Origin: Paracoccaceae bacterium
Lineage (GTDB): Bacteria; Pseudomonadota; Alphaproteobacteria; Rhodobacterales; Rhodobacteraceae
Direction: 5' to 3'
NCBI GenBank assembly: GCA_016744015.1
Contig: JADGFD010000006.1
Location: 124,001 to 188,000, forward strand
DNA length: 64,000 bases
The position numbers and the translations under genes are program-made. Of this stretch, positions 36,544 to 44,400 are shown piece by piece. Within the stretch, counting starts at the first letter, position 1, and every line of letters begins with the position of its first letter. The notes below the pieces were generated by a model. It made no database searches and was not told the DNA's origin. It saw only the letters and a program-made list of their open reading frames with translations.

Positions 36544-36569
36544 AAAAACGCGCCCAGATGGGCGCGTTT
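36544..36569 (-). terminator. Terminator-like hairpin between rpsO and pnp
   Basis: A perfect 10-bp stem, AAACGCGCCC (36546-36555) with its complement at 36560-36569 and an AGAT loop, is followed on the minus strand by a T-run (36548-36544). It lies 11 bases after the rpsO stop. In many proteobacteria this site also serves for RNase processing of the rpsO-pnp transcript. Confidence 0.75.
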
Positions 36570-36579
36570 GAGCGAATTT

Positions 36580-36849
36580 CTAGCGGCGAATGCCGAGGCG
36601 CTTGATCAAATCCTGATAGCGTGGTTCGTCTTTGCCTTTTACGTAATCAAGCAATTTGCGGCGCAGGGCCACCATTTTCAGCAACCCACGGCGAGAATGG
36701 TTATCTTTTTTGTGGGATTTGAAATGCTCGGTCAAAGTGGCGATACGGCTAGACAGGATTGCGATTTGCACGTCCGGGGAGCCGGTGTCACCCTCTTTGG
36801 TGGCATATTCTTTAATTAGCTTAGCTTTAAGCTCTGGAGTAATCGACAT
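36580..36849 (-). CDS. rpsO: 30S ribosomal protein S15
   Basis: S15 binds the central domain of 16S rRNA early in 30S assembly. The 89-residue product has the complete S15 signature, including [56 protein letters not shown] lies eight bases upstream of the ATG. It is followed by a hairpin and pnp. Confidence 0.98.
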   Translation of the reverse strand: MSITPELKAKLIKEYATKEGDTGSPDVQIAILSSRIATLTEHFKSHKKDNHSRRGLLKMVALRRKLLDYVKGKDEPRYQDLIKRLGIRR

Positions 36850-37071
36850 CGGATATCCTTTATTTTTAAGGTTTATAAGCCCTTTTGCGCGTGGCCGCTG
36901 CCAAGATGTCGTCTAGCAAGGTCAAACACAAAAAGAGCCGCCAAAGAGAATCCCTTAAGCGACAGGCAGGATATAGGCGGTTTGTGCCGAAATTGAAAGC
37001 AAAACTTCCAATTCCAAATTGTCAAAATATCCTGGGGTGAATTGAGCGTAGCGAAAGAGGGGCAAAGCCCC
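36850..37071. other. 222-base gap between rpsO and the oxidoreductase gene
   Basis: I see no gene or RNA in this gap. It must hold the rpsO promoter, but I could not find a convincing -35/-10 pair; TTGGCA (minus strand, near 36900) followed by TTATAA closer to rpsO is the best weak candidate. Confidence 0.3.
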
Positions 37072-38145
37072 TTAAAACCGTCCGGGGCTGAGCGCCTCCA
37101 CAACGTCATCCCCCAATTCCGGCACCCGCCCCAATATCAAATCTGCCACCAACCCACTCGCCGCAGGCGCTGTCTGAAAGCCATAGCCCCCTTGCCCCGC
37201 CAGCCAATAAAAGCTGGGGTCGGCCACATCAGCGCCAACTACAAGGGAGCGATCAGGCGCAAAGGTGCGCAAGCCTGCCCATGAGCTTTGCAAGCGGGTA
37301 ACAGGCTCGGTGACCATCTCGCTATAGCGCTCCAAGCCCTCGGCTAGCACCATATCATCGGCCCACGCGTCATGCGGGTTCATCCGGTGCTCGTCAAAAG
37401 GCGAGACAATCCAGCCTCCAGCATCAGGCTTGCCATACCAGCGCTCATTGACGGCATCCATAAATGGCCAAGTCGAAACATCATGTCCACCGGGGGCGGG
37501 AATGCGCGCCATTGAGCGCCGGAAGGGCTGAAAGCCTAAGGGCGCGATGCCTGCCATGCGGGCAATTTCGTCAACCCATGCGCCGGAGGCATTAATCAGA
37601 ATGTCAGCGTTATGGTCGGTTTGGCCTGCCAATACTTCCCAGCCTTTTGAAGTTTTGGATATGCCAGACACTTTGCTGCCGGTTACAATTTCAGCCCCGT
37701 TACGCCGCGCGGTTTTGGTGTAATATTGCAACAGCCTATCTGCATCCAGATCATAAACATTGTCGCGAAACGCCGCAAAAGCGGTATTAACAGGGTGCAA
37801 AATAGGCACCAGGCCCCGCGCCTCCGCCATGCTAACCTCGTGCATTTCAAAGGGCCGCATTTCGTCCAGAAAATCCTGTCGCTCATGCGGCCGCGCCAGC
37901 AATAGCATCCCGCGTTTTGTTAAAACACCGCCGTCAATGTGGTCTAGCTCCGGTTTTGAAGCATGGTTTAGCTTCCGCACCACACCGTTACCATATTCAG
38001 ATAAATAGATTGCCGCCGAGCGCCCGGATGCATGGAAACCCAAATGGGGTTCCGCTTCCAACAGGGTGACCTTCGCTTCACTAGAAAGAGCGGCAGCGGC
38101 TGAAAGCCCGGCAATCCCGCCGCCAATGATAAGAATGCCTGTCAT
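37072..38145 (-). CDS. FAD-dependent oxidoreductase, D-amino-acid/D-arginine dehydrogenase-like
   Basis: A 357-residue DAO-family flavoprotein, probably oxidising a D-amino acid or secondary amine. The N-terminus has ILIIGGGIAGLSAAAALS, then LLEAEPHLGFHASGRSAAIYLSEYG, where GxHASGRSAA is typical of D-arginine dehydrogenase (DauA)-like enzymes. The C-terminus has GQGGYGFQTAPAASGLVADL. ATG 38145 is preferred over ATG 38154 and 38298 because the FAD motif should lie near the start. A perfect 32-bp palindrome lies 57 bases upstream, suggesting specific transcriptional control. The substrate is not determined. Confidence 0.82.
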   Translation of the reverse strand: MTGILIIGGGIAGLSAAAALSSEAKVTLLEAEPHLGFHASGRSAAIYLSEYGNGVVRKLNHASKPELDHIDGGVLTKRGMLLLARPHERQDFLDEMRPFEMHEVSMAEARGLVPILHPVNTAFAAFRDNVYDLDADRLLQYYTKTARRNGAEIVTGSKVSGISKTSKGWEVLAGQTDHNADILINASGAWVDEIARMAGIAPLGFQPFRRSMARIPAPGGHDVSTWPFMDAVNERWYGKPDAGGWIVSPFDEHRMNPHDAWADDMVLAEGLERYSEMVTEPVTRLQSSWAGLRTFAPDRSLVVGADVADPSFYWLAGQGGYGFQTAPAASGLVADLILGRVPELGDDVVEALSPGRF

Positions 38146-38201
38146 GCTTCGGAGCCTAACCGGAAAGCCTCCCTTGTAAAAGCCGTTTTTGGTGTGCCCT
38201 A

Positions 38202-38233
38202 TGATAACTACTATCCTAGGATAGTAGTTATCA
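38202..38233. repeat. perfect 32-bp palindrome, probable operator
   Basis: TGATAACTACTATCCT (38202-38217) is followed directly by its exact reverse complement (38218-38233). It lies in the AT-rich gap between recQ and the downstream oxidoreductase gene. No T-run follows it on either strand, so it is not an intrinsic terminator. A possible minus-strand promoter (TTGATA at 38235-38230, then TAGTTA about 18 bases on) overlaps it, so a dimeric repressor bound here would block transcription. Confidence 0.8.
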
Positions 38234-38294
38234 AGGAATGCAGTAACATAAACTGAATACAGTGTATTAATACGGTTTATTTCAAAAAACTGCT

Positions 38295-40352
38295 TCATTC
38301 AGCATTGATTAACACCAAAAATGCTTCCCCAAAGCGCTCAGCCTTCTTTTCTCCAACACCAGAGATACGCGCCAAAGCTTCAAGGCTCGCGGGCCTTTGG
38401 GCGGCGACCTTGGCCAAGGCGGTATTGGCGCAAAAAAGATAGGTATCTGTGCCGCTTTCCCCTCGCACCAGCTCTAGCTGCGCAGCTTGTAGCTGGTCAA
38501 AAAGTGGGCCAGCCTCGCGCCCTGCTAGCTTGCGCCGTGCAGGGTGGATTTCAGGTGGTTTGGATTGCGTAATCACTTCCAGAAACAGCGCCCCGTAGCG
38601 CTCGAGTTTTTTCTGGCCCACACCGGAAATATGGGAAAATTCATCAAGATCTTTTGGCTGCTGCCGTGCCATTTCTGAGAGCGCTTTATCGGCGAAAACC
38701 ACATAGGGCGGCACCTTGGCCTCGGTTGATATTTTGGTGCGTAGCGCCCGCAAAGCCGAGAATAGCGCCTCGTCTTCTTCAGACACAATGGCCGCTGGCC
38801 TGTGCACTGGCCCCGCTGCCGCCGCCTTTGTAATCGTATCCTGCCGCAAATCAATGCTTTCTTCCCCGCGCAAAATCGCCCGTGCGCTTTCCATCATGCG
38901 CAGAGCTCCATAGCGTTCCATATCTGGCCTAACCAAATCTCGCCCTGTCATCTGCCGGAATATCGCTTGCCATTCTGCCTTAGAATACTCTGTGCCAATG
39001 CCAAAGGTTTGCAAATTGTGGTGGCCCCGCTGGGTTACCTTCGCCGTGTTTTTGCCAAGCAAAATATCAATCAAATGGTTAGCCCCAAAGCGCTCCTCGG
39101 TGCGCAGCATGGCCGAAAGTGCCTTGCGCACAGCCGTGGTGCCATCAAAAGTTTCTGGCGGTGCCTCGCACAGGTCACAATTCCCGCAGGGTTCGGCCAT
39201 GGTCTCACCAAAATAGGCCAGCAGCTTTTGGCGGCGGCATTTTAAAGCCTCGGCAAGGCCAAGCAATGAATTCAGCCGCCCATGGTCGGCCTCTTTGCGC
39301 TCCTTCGGGGCCATGCCTTCGTCAATCTGCGCGCGGCGCAACCGAATATCATCCGCCCCGTAGAATGTCAGCGTATCCGCAGGTGCGCCATCACGCCCCG
39401 CACGGCCCACCTCTTGGTAATAAGCTTCCACCGATTTTGGCAGGTCAGCATGGACCACAAAGCGGATATCGGGTTTATCAACCCCCATGCCAAAGGCCAC
39501 GGTGGCACACATTACCAGCCCGTCTGCGCTTTTAAAGCGAGCCTCGGCGGCGCGGCGGTCATCAGGCAGCATGCCGGCGTGATAATACTGAGATTGATGG
39601 CCCGCTTTTGCCAGCGCCATCGCCAACTGCTCGGTTTTATTGCGGGACGAGCAATAAATAATCCCCGGCTGGCCTTTGCGCGCCGCCACAAAGGCCAACA
39701 CCTGATCGCGCGGTTTATTTTTGGGCTCAAAAGCAAGGCGAAGATTCGGGCGGTCAAAACCACCGATAAATACATTTGGCGGGGTCTCAAACAGCTTTGA
39801 AATAATCTCTGTCTGCGTGTCTTCATCGGCGGTGGCTGTAAGGGCAATGGTTTGCACCCCGCCGAGCTGTTGCCGCAAAGCACCGATTTTCAGGTAATCC
39901 GGCCTGAAATCATGCCCCCATTGGGAAACACAATGCGCCTCGTCGACCGCTAAAAGCTGCACGTTAAGCCGCTGCAATAGGCTCAAACTACCCACATTCG
40001 CCAGCCGCTCCGGGGCCATGTAAAGTAGCTTAAGCGTGCCTGCATCAACGTGCTGAAAAACCTCTTCGGTTTCTTCTTCGGTGTTGAGCGAGGTCAGCGC
40101 CCCCGCCGCTACGCCTGCTTGTTGCAGGCTTGCCACTTGGTCACGCATCAGCGCAATCAGTGGAGATATCACCACCGTTACCCCCTCACGCATTAGTGCA
40201 GGCAGTTGAAAGCAAAGGGATTTACCAGCGCCTGTGGGCAATATGGCCAGCACATCATCGCCAGCCTCCACCGCCTCCACAATCTCCTGCTGCCCGGGCC
40301 GAAAGCCCGAGAAGCCAAAAATATTGTCAAGAATTTGGACGGTGTTGCTCAC
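38295..40352 (-). CDS. recQ: ATP-dependent DNA helicase RecQ with two HRDC domains
   Basis: RecQ unwinds DNA 3'-5' in recombination and replication-fork repair. Motifs: FRPGQQEIVEAV, Walker A LPTGAGKSLCFQLPAL, DEAH box VDEAHCVSQWGHDFRPDY, motif VI QEVGRAGRDG, and zinc-binding Cys residues in CRRQKLLAYFGE...CGNCDLC. The C-terminus holds two HRDC-like domains, near 535-600 (ISGVGQKKLERYG) and 615-683 (ISGVGEKKAERFG). At 685 residues it is longer than the single-HRDC E. coli protein. It lies just after the TIGR02300 gene on the same strand. Confidence 0.95.
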   Translation of the reverse strand: MSNTVQILDNIFGFSGFRPGQQEIVEAVEAGDDVLAILPTGAGKSLCFQLPALMREGVTVVISPLIALMRDQVASLQQAGVAAGALTSLNTEEETEEVFQHVDAGTLKLLYMAPERLANVGSLSLLQRLNVQLLAVDEAHCVSQWGHDFRPDYLKIGALRQQLGGVQTIALTATADEDTQTEIISKLFETPPNVFIGGFDRPNLRLAFEPKNKPRDQVLAFVAARKGQPGIIYCSSRNKTEQLAMALAKAGHQSQYYHAGMLPDDRRAAEARFKSADGLVMCATVAFGMGVDKPDIRFVVHADLPKSVEAYYQEVGRAGRDGAPADTLTFYGADDIRLRRAQIDEGMAPKERKEADHGRLNSLLGLAEALKCRRQKLLAYFGETMAEPCGNCDLCEAPPETFDGTTAVRKALSAMLRTEERFGANHLIDILLGKNTAKVTQRGHHNLQTFGIGTEYSKAEWQAIFRQMTGRDLVRPDMERYGALRMMESARAILRGEESIDLRQDTITKAAAAGPVHRPAAIVSEEDEALFSALRALRTKISTEAKVPPYVVFADKALSEMARQQPKDLDEFSHISGVGQKKLERYGALFLEVITQSKPPEIHPARRKLAGREAGPLFDQLQAAQLELVRGESGTDTYLFCANTALAKVAAQRPASLEALARISGVGEKKAERFGEAFLVLINAE

Positions 40353-40355
40353 AGC

Positions 40356-40682
40356 TTAGCTGTCATCGTCTTCCTTGGCGACATCGGCTATTTCTTCGAG
40401 GCTTGAAGTATCCTCGTCATCATCATCATCCAACAAGTCGTCGCCAGTTGCGGCCACTTCATCGTCGTCATCATCAAGCACCACGTCGGCTTCATCCACT
40501 ACGTCCGTTTTGACCTTGGATTCTTTAGCGGCAGCTACACGGCTTTTGCCGCTATCCATAAGGCTATCGGCCGTAAACTCGGCACCGCATGACGGACAGG
40601 TCATCGGGTCATTTTGCAGGTCATAAAAACGCACGGCGCATTTGGGGCAAGCGCGCTTTACACCCCATTCTTCTTTGGGCAT
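40356..40682 (-). CDS. TIGR02300-type acidic zinc-binding protein (FYDLN-acid)
   Basis: The 108-residue protein begins with a small zinc-ribbon (CPKC near 12-15 and CPSC near 29-32) containing the conserved FYDLQND, corresponding to the FYDLN motif, then an alanine/charged middle and an intensely acidic tail of Asp runs (about 67-107). This is the TIGR02300 family found in alphaproteobacteria; its function is unknown to me. It is three bases upstream of recQ on the same strand and divergent from phaZ. Confidence 0.85.
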   Translation of the reverse strand: MPKEEWGVKRACPKCAVRFYDLQNDPMTCPSCGAEFTADSLMDSGKSRVAAAKESKVKTDVVDEADVVLDDDDDEVAATGDDLLDDDDDEDTSSLEEIADVAKEDDDS

Positions 40683-40837
40683 GAGATTCCCTCGGTCATA
40701 AATTGCAATTCAACCGCCAACTGACACACCCATGGGGTGTTGTCAAAGGTATTTGCGGCACTTTGCCCATGCTGCACCTGCGAAATACGCTTGATGCAAT
40801 GCAAAATCGGAGTTAGCGTAAGGCAAAAGGGGGCAAA

Positions 40838-42070
40838 ATGCTTTATCACGCCTATGAAATGACCCACGCGGCATTGGCACCTATGCGCCAGCTGGCCCGC
40901 TTCAACCGCGAAGCGCTGAGCAGCGCCGCGAATCCATTTTCCCAGAGCTATGGTGCGCGGGTTGGCGCGGCCGGAATGGACATGTTTATCAAAGCTACAA
41001 AGCGCTATGATAAGCCGGAATTTGGCCTAGTAAGCACTGAGGTTGATGGGGCTCAGGTTGCGGTGGTCGAGGAGGTGGCGCTCAGTCTCCCTTTTTGCAA
41101 CCTCCTTCATTTCAAGCGCGAAACCAGTGCAAAATCGCAAAAACTGCTCATCATAGCCCCGCTTTCCGGCCATTACGCCACGCTTTTGCGCGGCACGGTC
41201 AAAGAAATGCTGCCAGACCATGATGTTTATATCACCGATTGGACCGATGGTCGCGATGTGCCTCTAAGTGCCGGAGATTTTGATCTTGATGATTATACCG
41301 ACTATTTAATTAGGTTTTGCGAGGTTTTGGGTGAAGGCGGCGAGCGCCCTGCCGTTTTGGCCGTGTGCCAGCCCGGTGTGCCAATGCTGGTGGCGGCGGC
41401 TTTGATGGCTGAACGTGGGGTAAAATACCGCCCCAGCTCTATGACCCTGATGGGTTCGCCAATAGATACGGCGCAAAATCCACAAAAGCCTAATGAATTA
41501 GCTACAACCAAGCCGCTCAGCTGGTTTGAACAAAATGTGATCACAAAAGTGCCGTGGCCCAATATGGGCTTCATGCGCCGCGTTTACCCCGGCTTTTTAC
41601 AGCTCTCCGGCTTTATGTCGATGAATCTTGATCGCCACGTAAGCGCTCACAAAGATCACTTCCGGAATTTGATTAAAGGCGATGGAGACAGCACCGAATC
41701 CCACCGTAATTTCTATGACGAATATATGGCAGTTATGGATCTCTCGGCGAGCTATTACCTGCAAACCATCGAGCGGGTTTTTCAAAAACGCCTGCTGGCT
41801 GAAGGGGCTTATTATTATCGTAATTCCCTTGTGGACCCCTCCAAAATTACAGATATCGCGCTGATGACGGTTGAGGGAGAAAAAGATGATATTACCGGCC
41901 TTGGCCAAACCGAAGCCGCGCATAAGCTTTTGAAAACACAAAATAAAATGCGCCAGCACTATGTGCAAGAAGGCGTTGGGCATTACGGTGTTTTCAATGG
42001 GTCTCGCTGGCGGGGTATGATCGCCCCTAAGGTTAAGGCATTTATTGCCAAGCATAGAGCGGATGGCTGA
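40838..42070 (+). CDS. phaZ: intracellular poly(3-hydroxybutyrate) depolymerase PhaZ
   Basis: This enzyme degrades native intracellular PHB granules. The alpha/beta-hydrolase nucleophile is a Cys (Cys177) in LAVCQPGVP, the lipase-box variant of intracellular PhaZ, with LIIAPLSGHYATLLRGTVKEM before it and a C-terminal GVGHYGVFNGSRWR with the catalytic His. The length is 410 residues. AAGGGGG lies a few bases before the ATG. The following YgjP-type gene overlaps by 8 bases. Confidence 0.9.
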   Translation: MLYHAYEMTHAALAPMRQLARFNREALSSAANPFSQSYGARVGAAGMDMFIKATKRYDKPEFGLVSTEVDGAQVAVVEEVALSLPFCNLLHFKRETSAKSQKLLIIAPLSGHYATLLRGTVKEMLPDHDVYITDWTDGRDVPLSAGDFDLDDYTDYLIRFCEVLGEGGERPAVLAVCQPGVPMLVAAALMAERGVKYRPSSMTLMGSPIDTAQNPQKPNELATTKPLSWFEQNVITKVPWPNMGFMRRVYPGFLQLSGFMSMNLDRHVSAHKDHFRNLIKGDGDSTESHRNFYDEYMAVMDLSASYYLQTIERVFQKRLLAEGAYYYRNSLVDPSKITDIALMTVEGEKDDITGLGQTEAAHKLLKTQNKMRQHYVQEGVGHYGVFNGSRWRGMIAPKVKAFIAKHRADG

Positions 42071-42755
42071 AACTCTCACCATTGGCACCCCACCGATCAC
42101 GGTTGAACTGCGCCGAAATGCCCACGCTAAACGGATGACCCTGCGGGTGAGCGCGGTTGATGGTGTGCCGCGCCTGAGCCTGCCCAAGCGCGGCAGCCTA
42201 AAGGCGGCAAAGCAGTTTTTGTGTGAGCAAGAGGCGTGGCTTCATGGCCATATTGCCAAAACACCAGAGCGGGTTCTTATCTCCGAAGGGCTTACGATTT
42301 CGCTTTATGGTGAGCCATTTTTACTGAAAACCCACAGAAAACCGAGGGTCACCTTAGCACCCGACACTCTGTTTTTGCCTGAATCCCGCCCCGCAGGTTG
42401 TACCTTGGAGGGCTTCATCAAAACACGCGCTAAAAGTGTGATCACAAATATTGCTGAAGCTGATTCAACGACCCTTGGCAAGCCCTTTTCCAAGATCAGC
42501 CTGCGCGATCCGCGCTCGCGCTGGGGGTCCTGCAATTCGGAGGGTAACCTAATGTTTTCATGGCGCTTAATGCTGGCCCCACCCGAAGTGCTTCGTTATG
42601 TAGTGGCCCATGAAGTAGCGCATTTGCGCGAGATGAACCATTCAAGCGCCTTCTGGGCGGAGGTGGCAAGCTTAATGCCGAATTATGAGGCAGCGCGCCA
42701 ATGGCTCAAGCAAAACGGCGGCCAGCTCCACCGTTACGATTTCAAAAGCACTTGA
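42063..42755 (+). CDS. YgjP/DUF45-family metallopeptidase-like protein
   Basis: A 230-residue protein of the YgjP (DUF45, M48-like) group. The zinc motif VVAHEVAHLREMNHSSAFW (HExxH with downstream Glu and conserved NHS) is near 184-202, preceded by LRDPRSRWGSCNSEGNLMFSWRLMLAP, the family signature. The ATG at 42063 overlaps the phaZ stop by 8 bases; an upstream in-frame ATG at 42045 is inside phaZ. The biological substrate of this family is not known. Confidence 0.88.
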   Translation: MAETLTIGTPPITVELRRNAHAKRMTLRVSAVDGVPRLSLPKRGSLKAAKQFLCEQEAWLHGHIAKTPERVLISEGLTISLYGEPFLLKTHRKPRVTLAPDTLFLPESRPAGCTLEGFIKTRAKSVITNIAEADSTTLGKPFSKISLRDPRSRWGSCNSEGNLMFSWRLMLAPPEVLRYVVAHEVAHLREMNHSSAFWAEVASLMPNYEAARQWLKQNGGQLHRYDFKST

Positions 42756-42785
42756 CCACAGCGAAAAACGTGATCACAAATAGAC

Positions 42786-43433
42786 ATGGGTGATAAAACC
42801 AAAATGTCTGAGCTCCCCCCCGCGCATGAGCAGGTCTATCGTCGCCTGCGCGGCGAGATCATGAATGGCACCATGAAGCCTGGCACCGCACTGACCCTCC
42901 GGGGCGTTGCCAAAGATTTTGGCTTTTCAATTACCCCCGTGCGTGAAGCTGTGCGCCGCCTTTGTGCCGAGGGTGCGCTTAGCCTTTCCCCTTCTGGCCG
43001 CGTCAGCACACCTGAGCTTAACAATGATCGCATAGAAGAGCTCGCCGCCCTTCGCGCCCTTCTGGAGCCAGAACTCGCCAGCCGCGCCCTGCCGCGCGCC
43101 CACACCGTGCTGATTGACCGGATGGAGGCCCTAAACGATACCATCGATAAAGCTATCATTCAGAAAGATGCCGCCGCATATGTGCGCCTCAATCTCGAAT
43201 TCCACCGCAGCTTATATTTGCGCGCCCAAGCTCCGGCAATGCTGGCGATGGTTGAGACGGTTTGGTTGCAATCCGGCCCCACAATGCGGCAGCTTTACAG
43301 TAAAAGGCAGCGGCAATCCGCCTCGATCAACCACCGCAAAATTCTTGCATCTCTAAGGGCAGGTGATGAGGCCAGTCTGCGGTTGGCCGTACGGCAAGAC
43401 GTGCTAAACGGATTGCGAATGCTGGCGGAATAG
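42786..43433 (+). CDS. GntR-family (FadR/FCD) transcriptional regulator
   Basis: The 215-residue protein has an N-terminal GntR winged helix (EQVYRRLRGEIMNGTMKPGTALTLRGVAKDFGFSITPVREAVRRLCAEGALSL, residues 15-67) and a C-terminal all-helical FCD ligand domain (LRALLEPELASRAL... LEFHRSLYLRA ... HRKILASLRAGDE), which in relatives binds a metal and a carboxylate. It is 30 bases after the YgjP-type gene. The effector is unknown. It is convergent with suhB. Confidence 0.9.
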   Translation: MGDKTKMSELPPAHEQVYRRLRGEIMNGTMKPGTALTLRGVAKDFGFSITPVREAVRRLCAEGALSLSPSGRVSTPELNNDRIEELAALRALLEPELASRALPRAHTVLIDRMEALNDTIDKAIIQKDAAAYVRLNLEFHRSLYLRAQAPAMLAMVETVWLQSGPTMRQLYSKRQRQSASINHRKILASLRAGDEASLRLAVRQDVLNGLRMLAE

Positions 43434-43505
43434 ACCGATCGTGCTTGCACGATCCGCCGTAACGAGGTGGCCCTTTAGGGTCGCCGAGGCGCGGCGCACC
43501 CGGCG
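43434..43505. repeat. multi-hairpin intergenic segment between convergent GntR and suhB genes
   Basis: GATCGTGC (43437-43444), TT and GCACGATC (43447-43454) form a perfect 8-bp stem; 12 bases further on GGTGGCCC, TTTA and GGGTCGCC form a second stem with two G-U pairs. A GC-rich stretch, GGCGCGGCGCACCCGGCGC, follows. The segment may be a bidirectional transcription stop or a REP-like repeat; no T-run is present. Confidence 0.5.
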
Positions 43506-44297
43506 CTATTCCCCGCGCACGAGCTTGGCAAAACGATCATAAATCGGTTCAGCGGCAGCAATAACCTCGCCAGATTCCAAAGGGTTATCTCCTGTGGTCA
43601 CGCCGTCAATCAGCCCGCCTGCTTCCTTCACCAGCAAAAGCCCCGCCGCCATATCCCATGGTTTTAGGCCCCGCTCCCAAAAGCCATCATAACGGCCAGC
43701 TGCCACATAGGCAAGATCCAGCGCGGCCGAGCCCCAGCGGCGCACGCCTGCACAAACGGGCAAAATGCGGCCAAGGTCAGCAATGGTTTGGGGCAAGTCT
43801 GCACGGCCACCAAAAGGCAGGCCCGTGGCAAAAATTGTCTCGATCATATTGGTCCGGCCAGAAACCCGTAAGCGACGGTCGTTAATCCACGCACCCGCGC
43901 CTTTTTCCGATGCAAAAAGCTCGTCTTTAATCGGGTCATAGACCACAGCAGCAACAATCTCGCCTTTGAACTCCAGCGCAATAGAAATTGCCCAATGGGG
44001 CAAGCCGTGCAAAAAATTCGTGGTGCCATCCAGCGGGTCCACAATCCAGCGTCGGGTCGGGTCATTGCCAATGATCTCGGGGAACTCCTCCCCCAAAAAA
44101 CCGTAATTTGGCCGCGTTTCCATCAGAATTTCACGAATTGTCTCTTCAGCCATTTTATCGGCGCGAGACACAAAATCCCCCGGCCCTTTGGCGGAAACCT
44201 GAAGGTTTTCAACCTCGTTAAAATCACGAATCAGTTTGCGCGAGGCCACGCGGGCGGCCTTAATCATCAGGTTCAAATTGGCGGAGGCTTGGGACAT
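43506..44297 (-). CDS. suhB: inositol-1-monophosphatase family protein SuhB
   Basis: A 263-residue phosphatase of the inositol-monophosphatase family. The metal-binding signatures are DFVSRADKMAEE, FLGEEF, WIVDPLDGTTNFLHGLPHW (TTNF, typical of IMPase/SuhB rather than CysQ) and C-terminal LKPWDMAAGLLLVKEAGG. ATG 44297 (MSQASANLNLMIKAA) is the usual start. It is divergent from the LuxR-type sensor gene with about 100 bases between. Confidence 0.92.
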   Translation of the reverse strand: MSQASANLNLMIKAARVASRKLIRDFNEVENLQVSAKGPGDFVSRADKMAEETIREILMETRPNYGFLGEEFPEIIGNDPTRRWIVDPLDGTTNFLHGLPHWAISIALEFKGEIVAAVVYDPIKDELFASEKGAGAWINDRRLRVSGRTNMIETIFATGLPFGGRADLPQTIADLGRILPVCAGVRRWGSAALDLAYVAAGRYDGFWERGLKPWDMAAGLLLVKEAGGLIDGVTTGDNPLESGEVIAAAEPIYDRFAKLVRGE

Positions 44298-44400
44298 CGG
44301 ATTCACCTAATTAGCGTTGTAAGCGAATCCTATAGGGGGTTTTGCAGCAAAGGCCAAGGGGGCGATTGATTGCAGGCGGCCGCGCGGCTAGGGTTGGCCA

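Noticed and set aside
36401-36579. A tRNA or small RNA gene between rpsO and pnp
   Set aside because: There is a terminator hairpin, but no tRNA arms or other RNA signature.
38202-38233. The 32-bp palindrome as the recQ terminator
   Set aside because: No T-run follows it in the minus direction (TAGGGCAC follows), and the stem is AT-rich.
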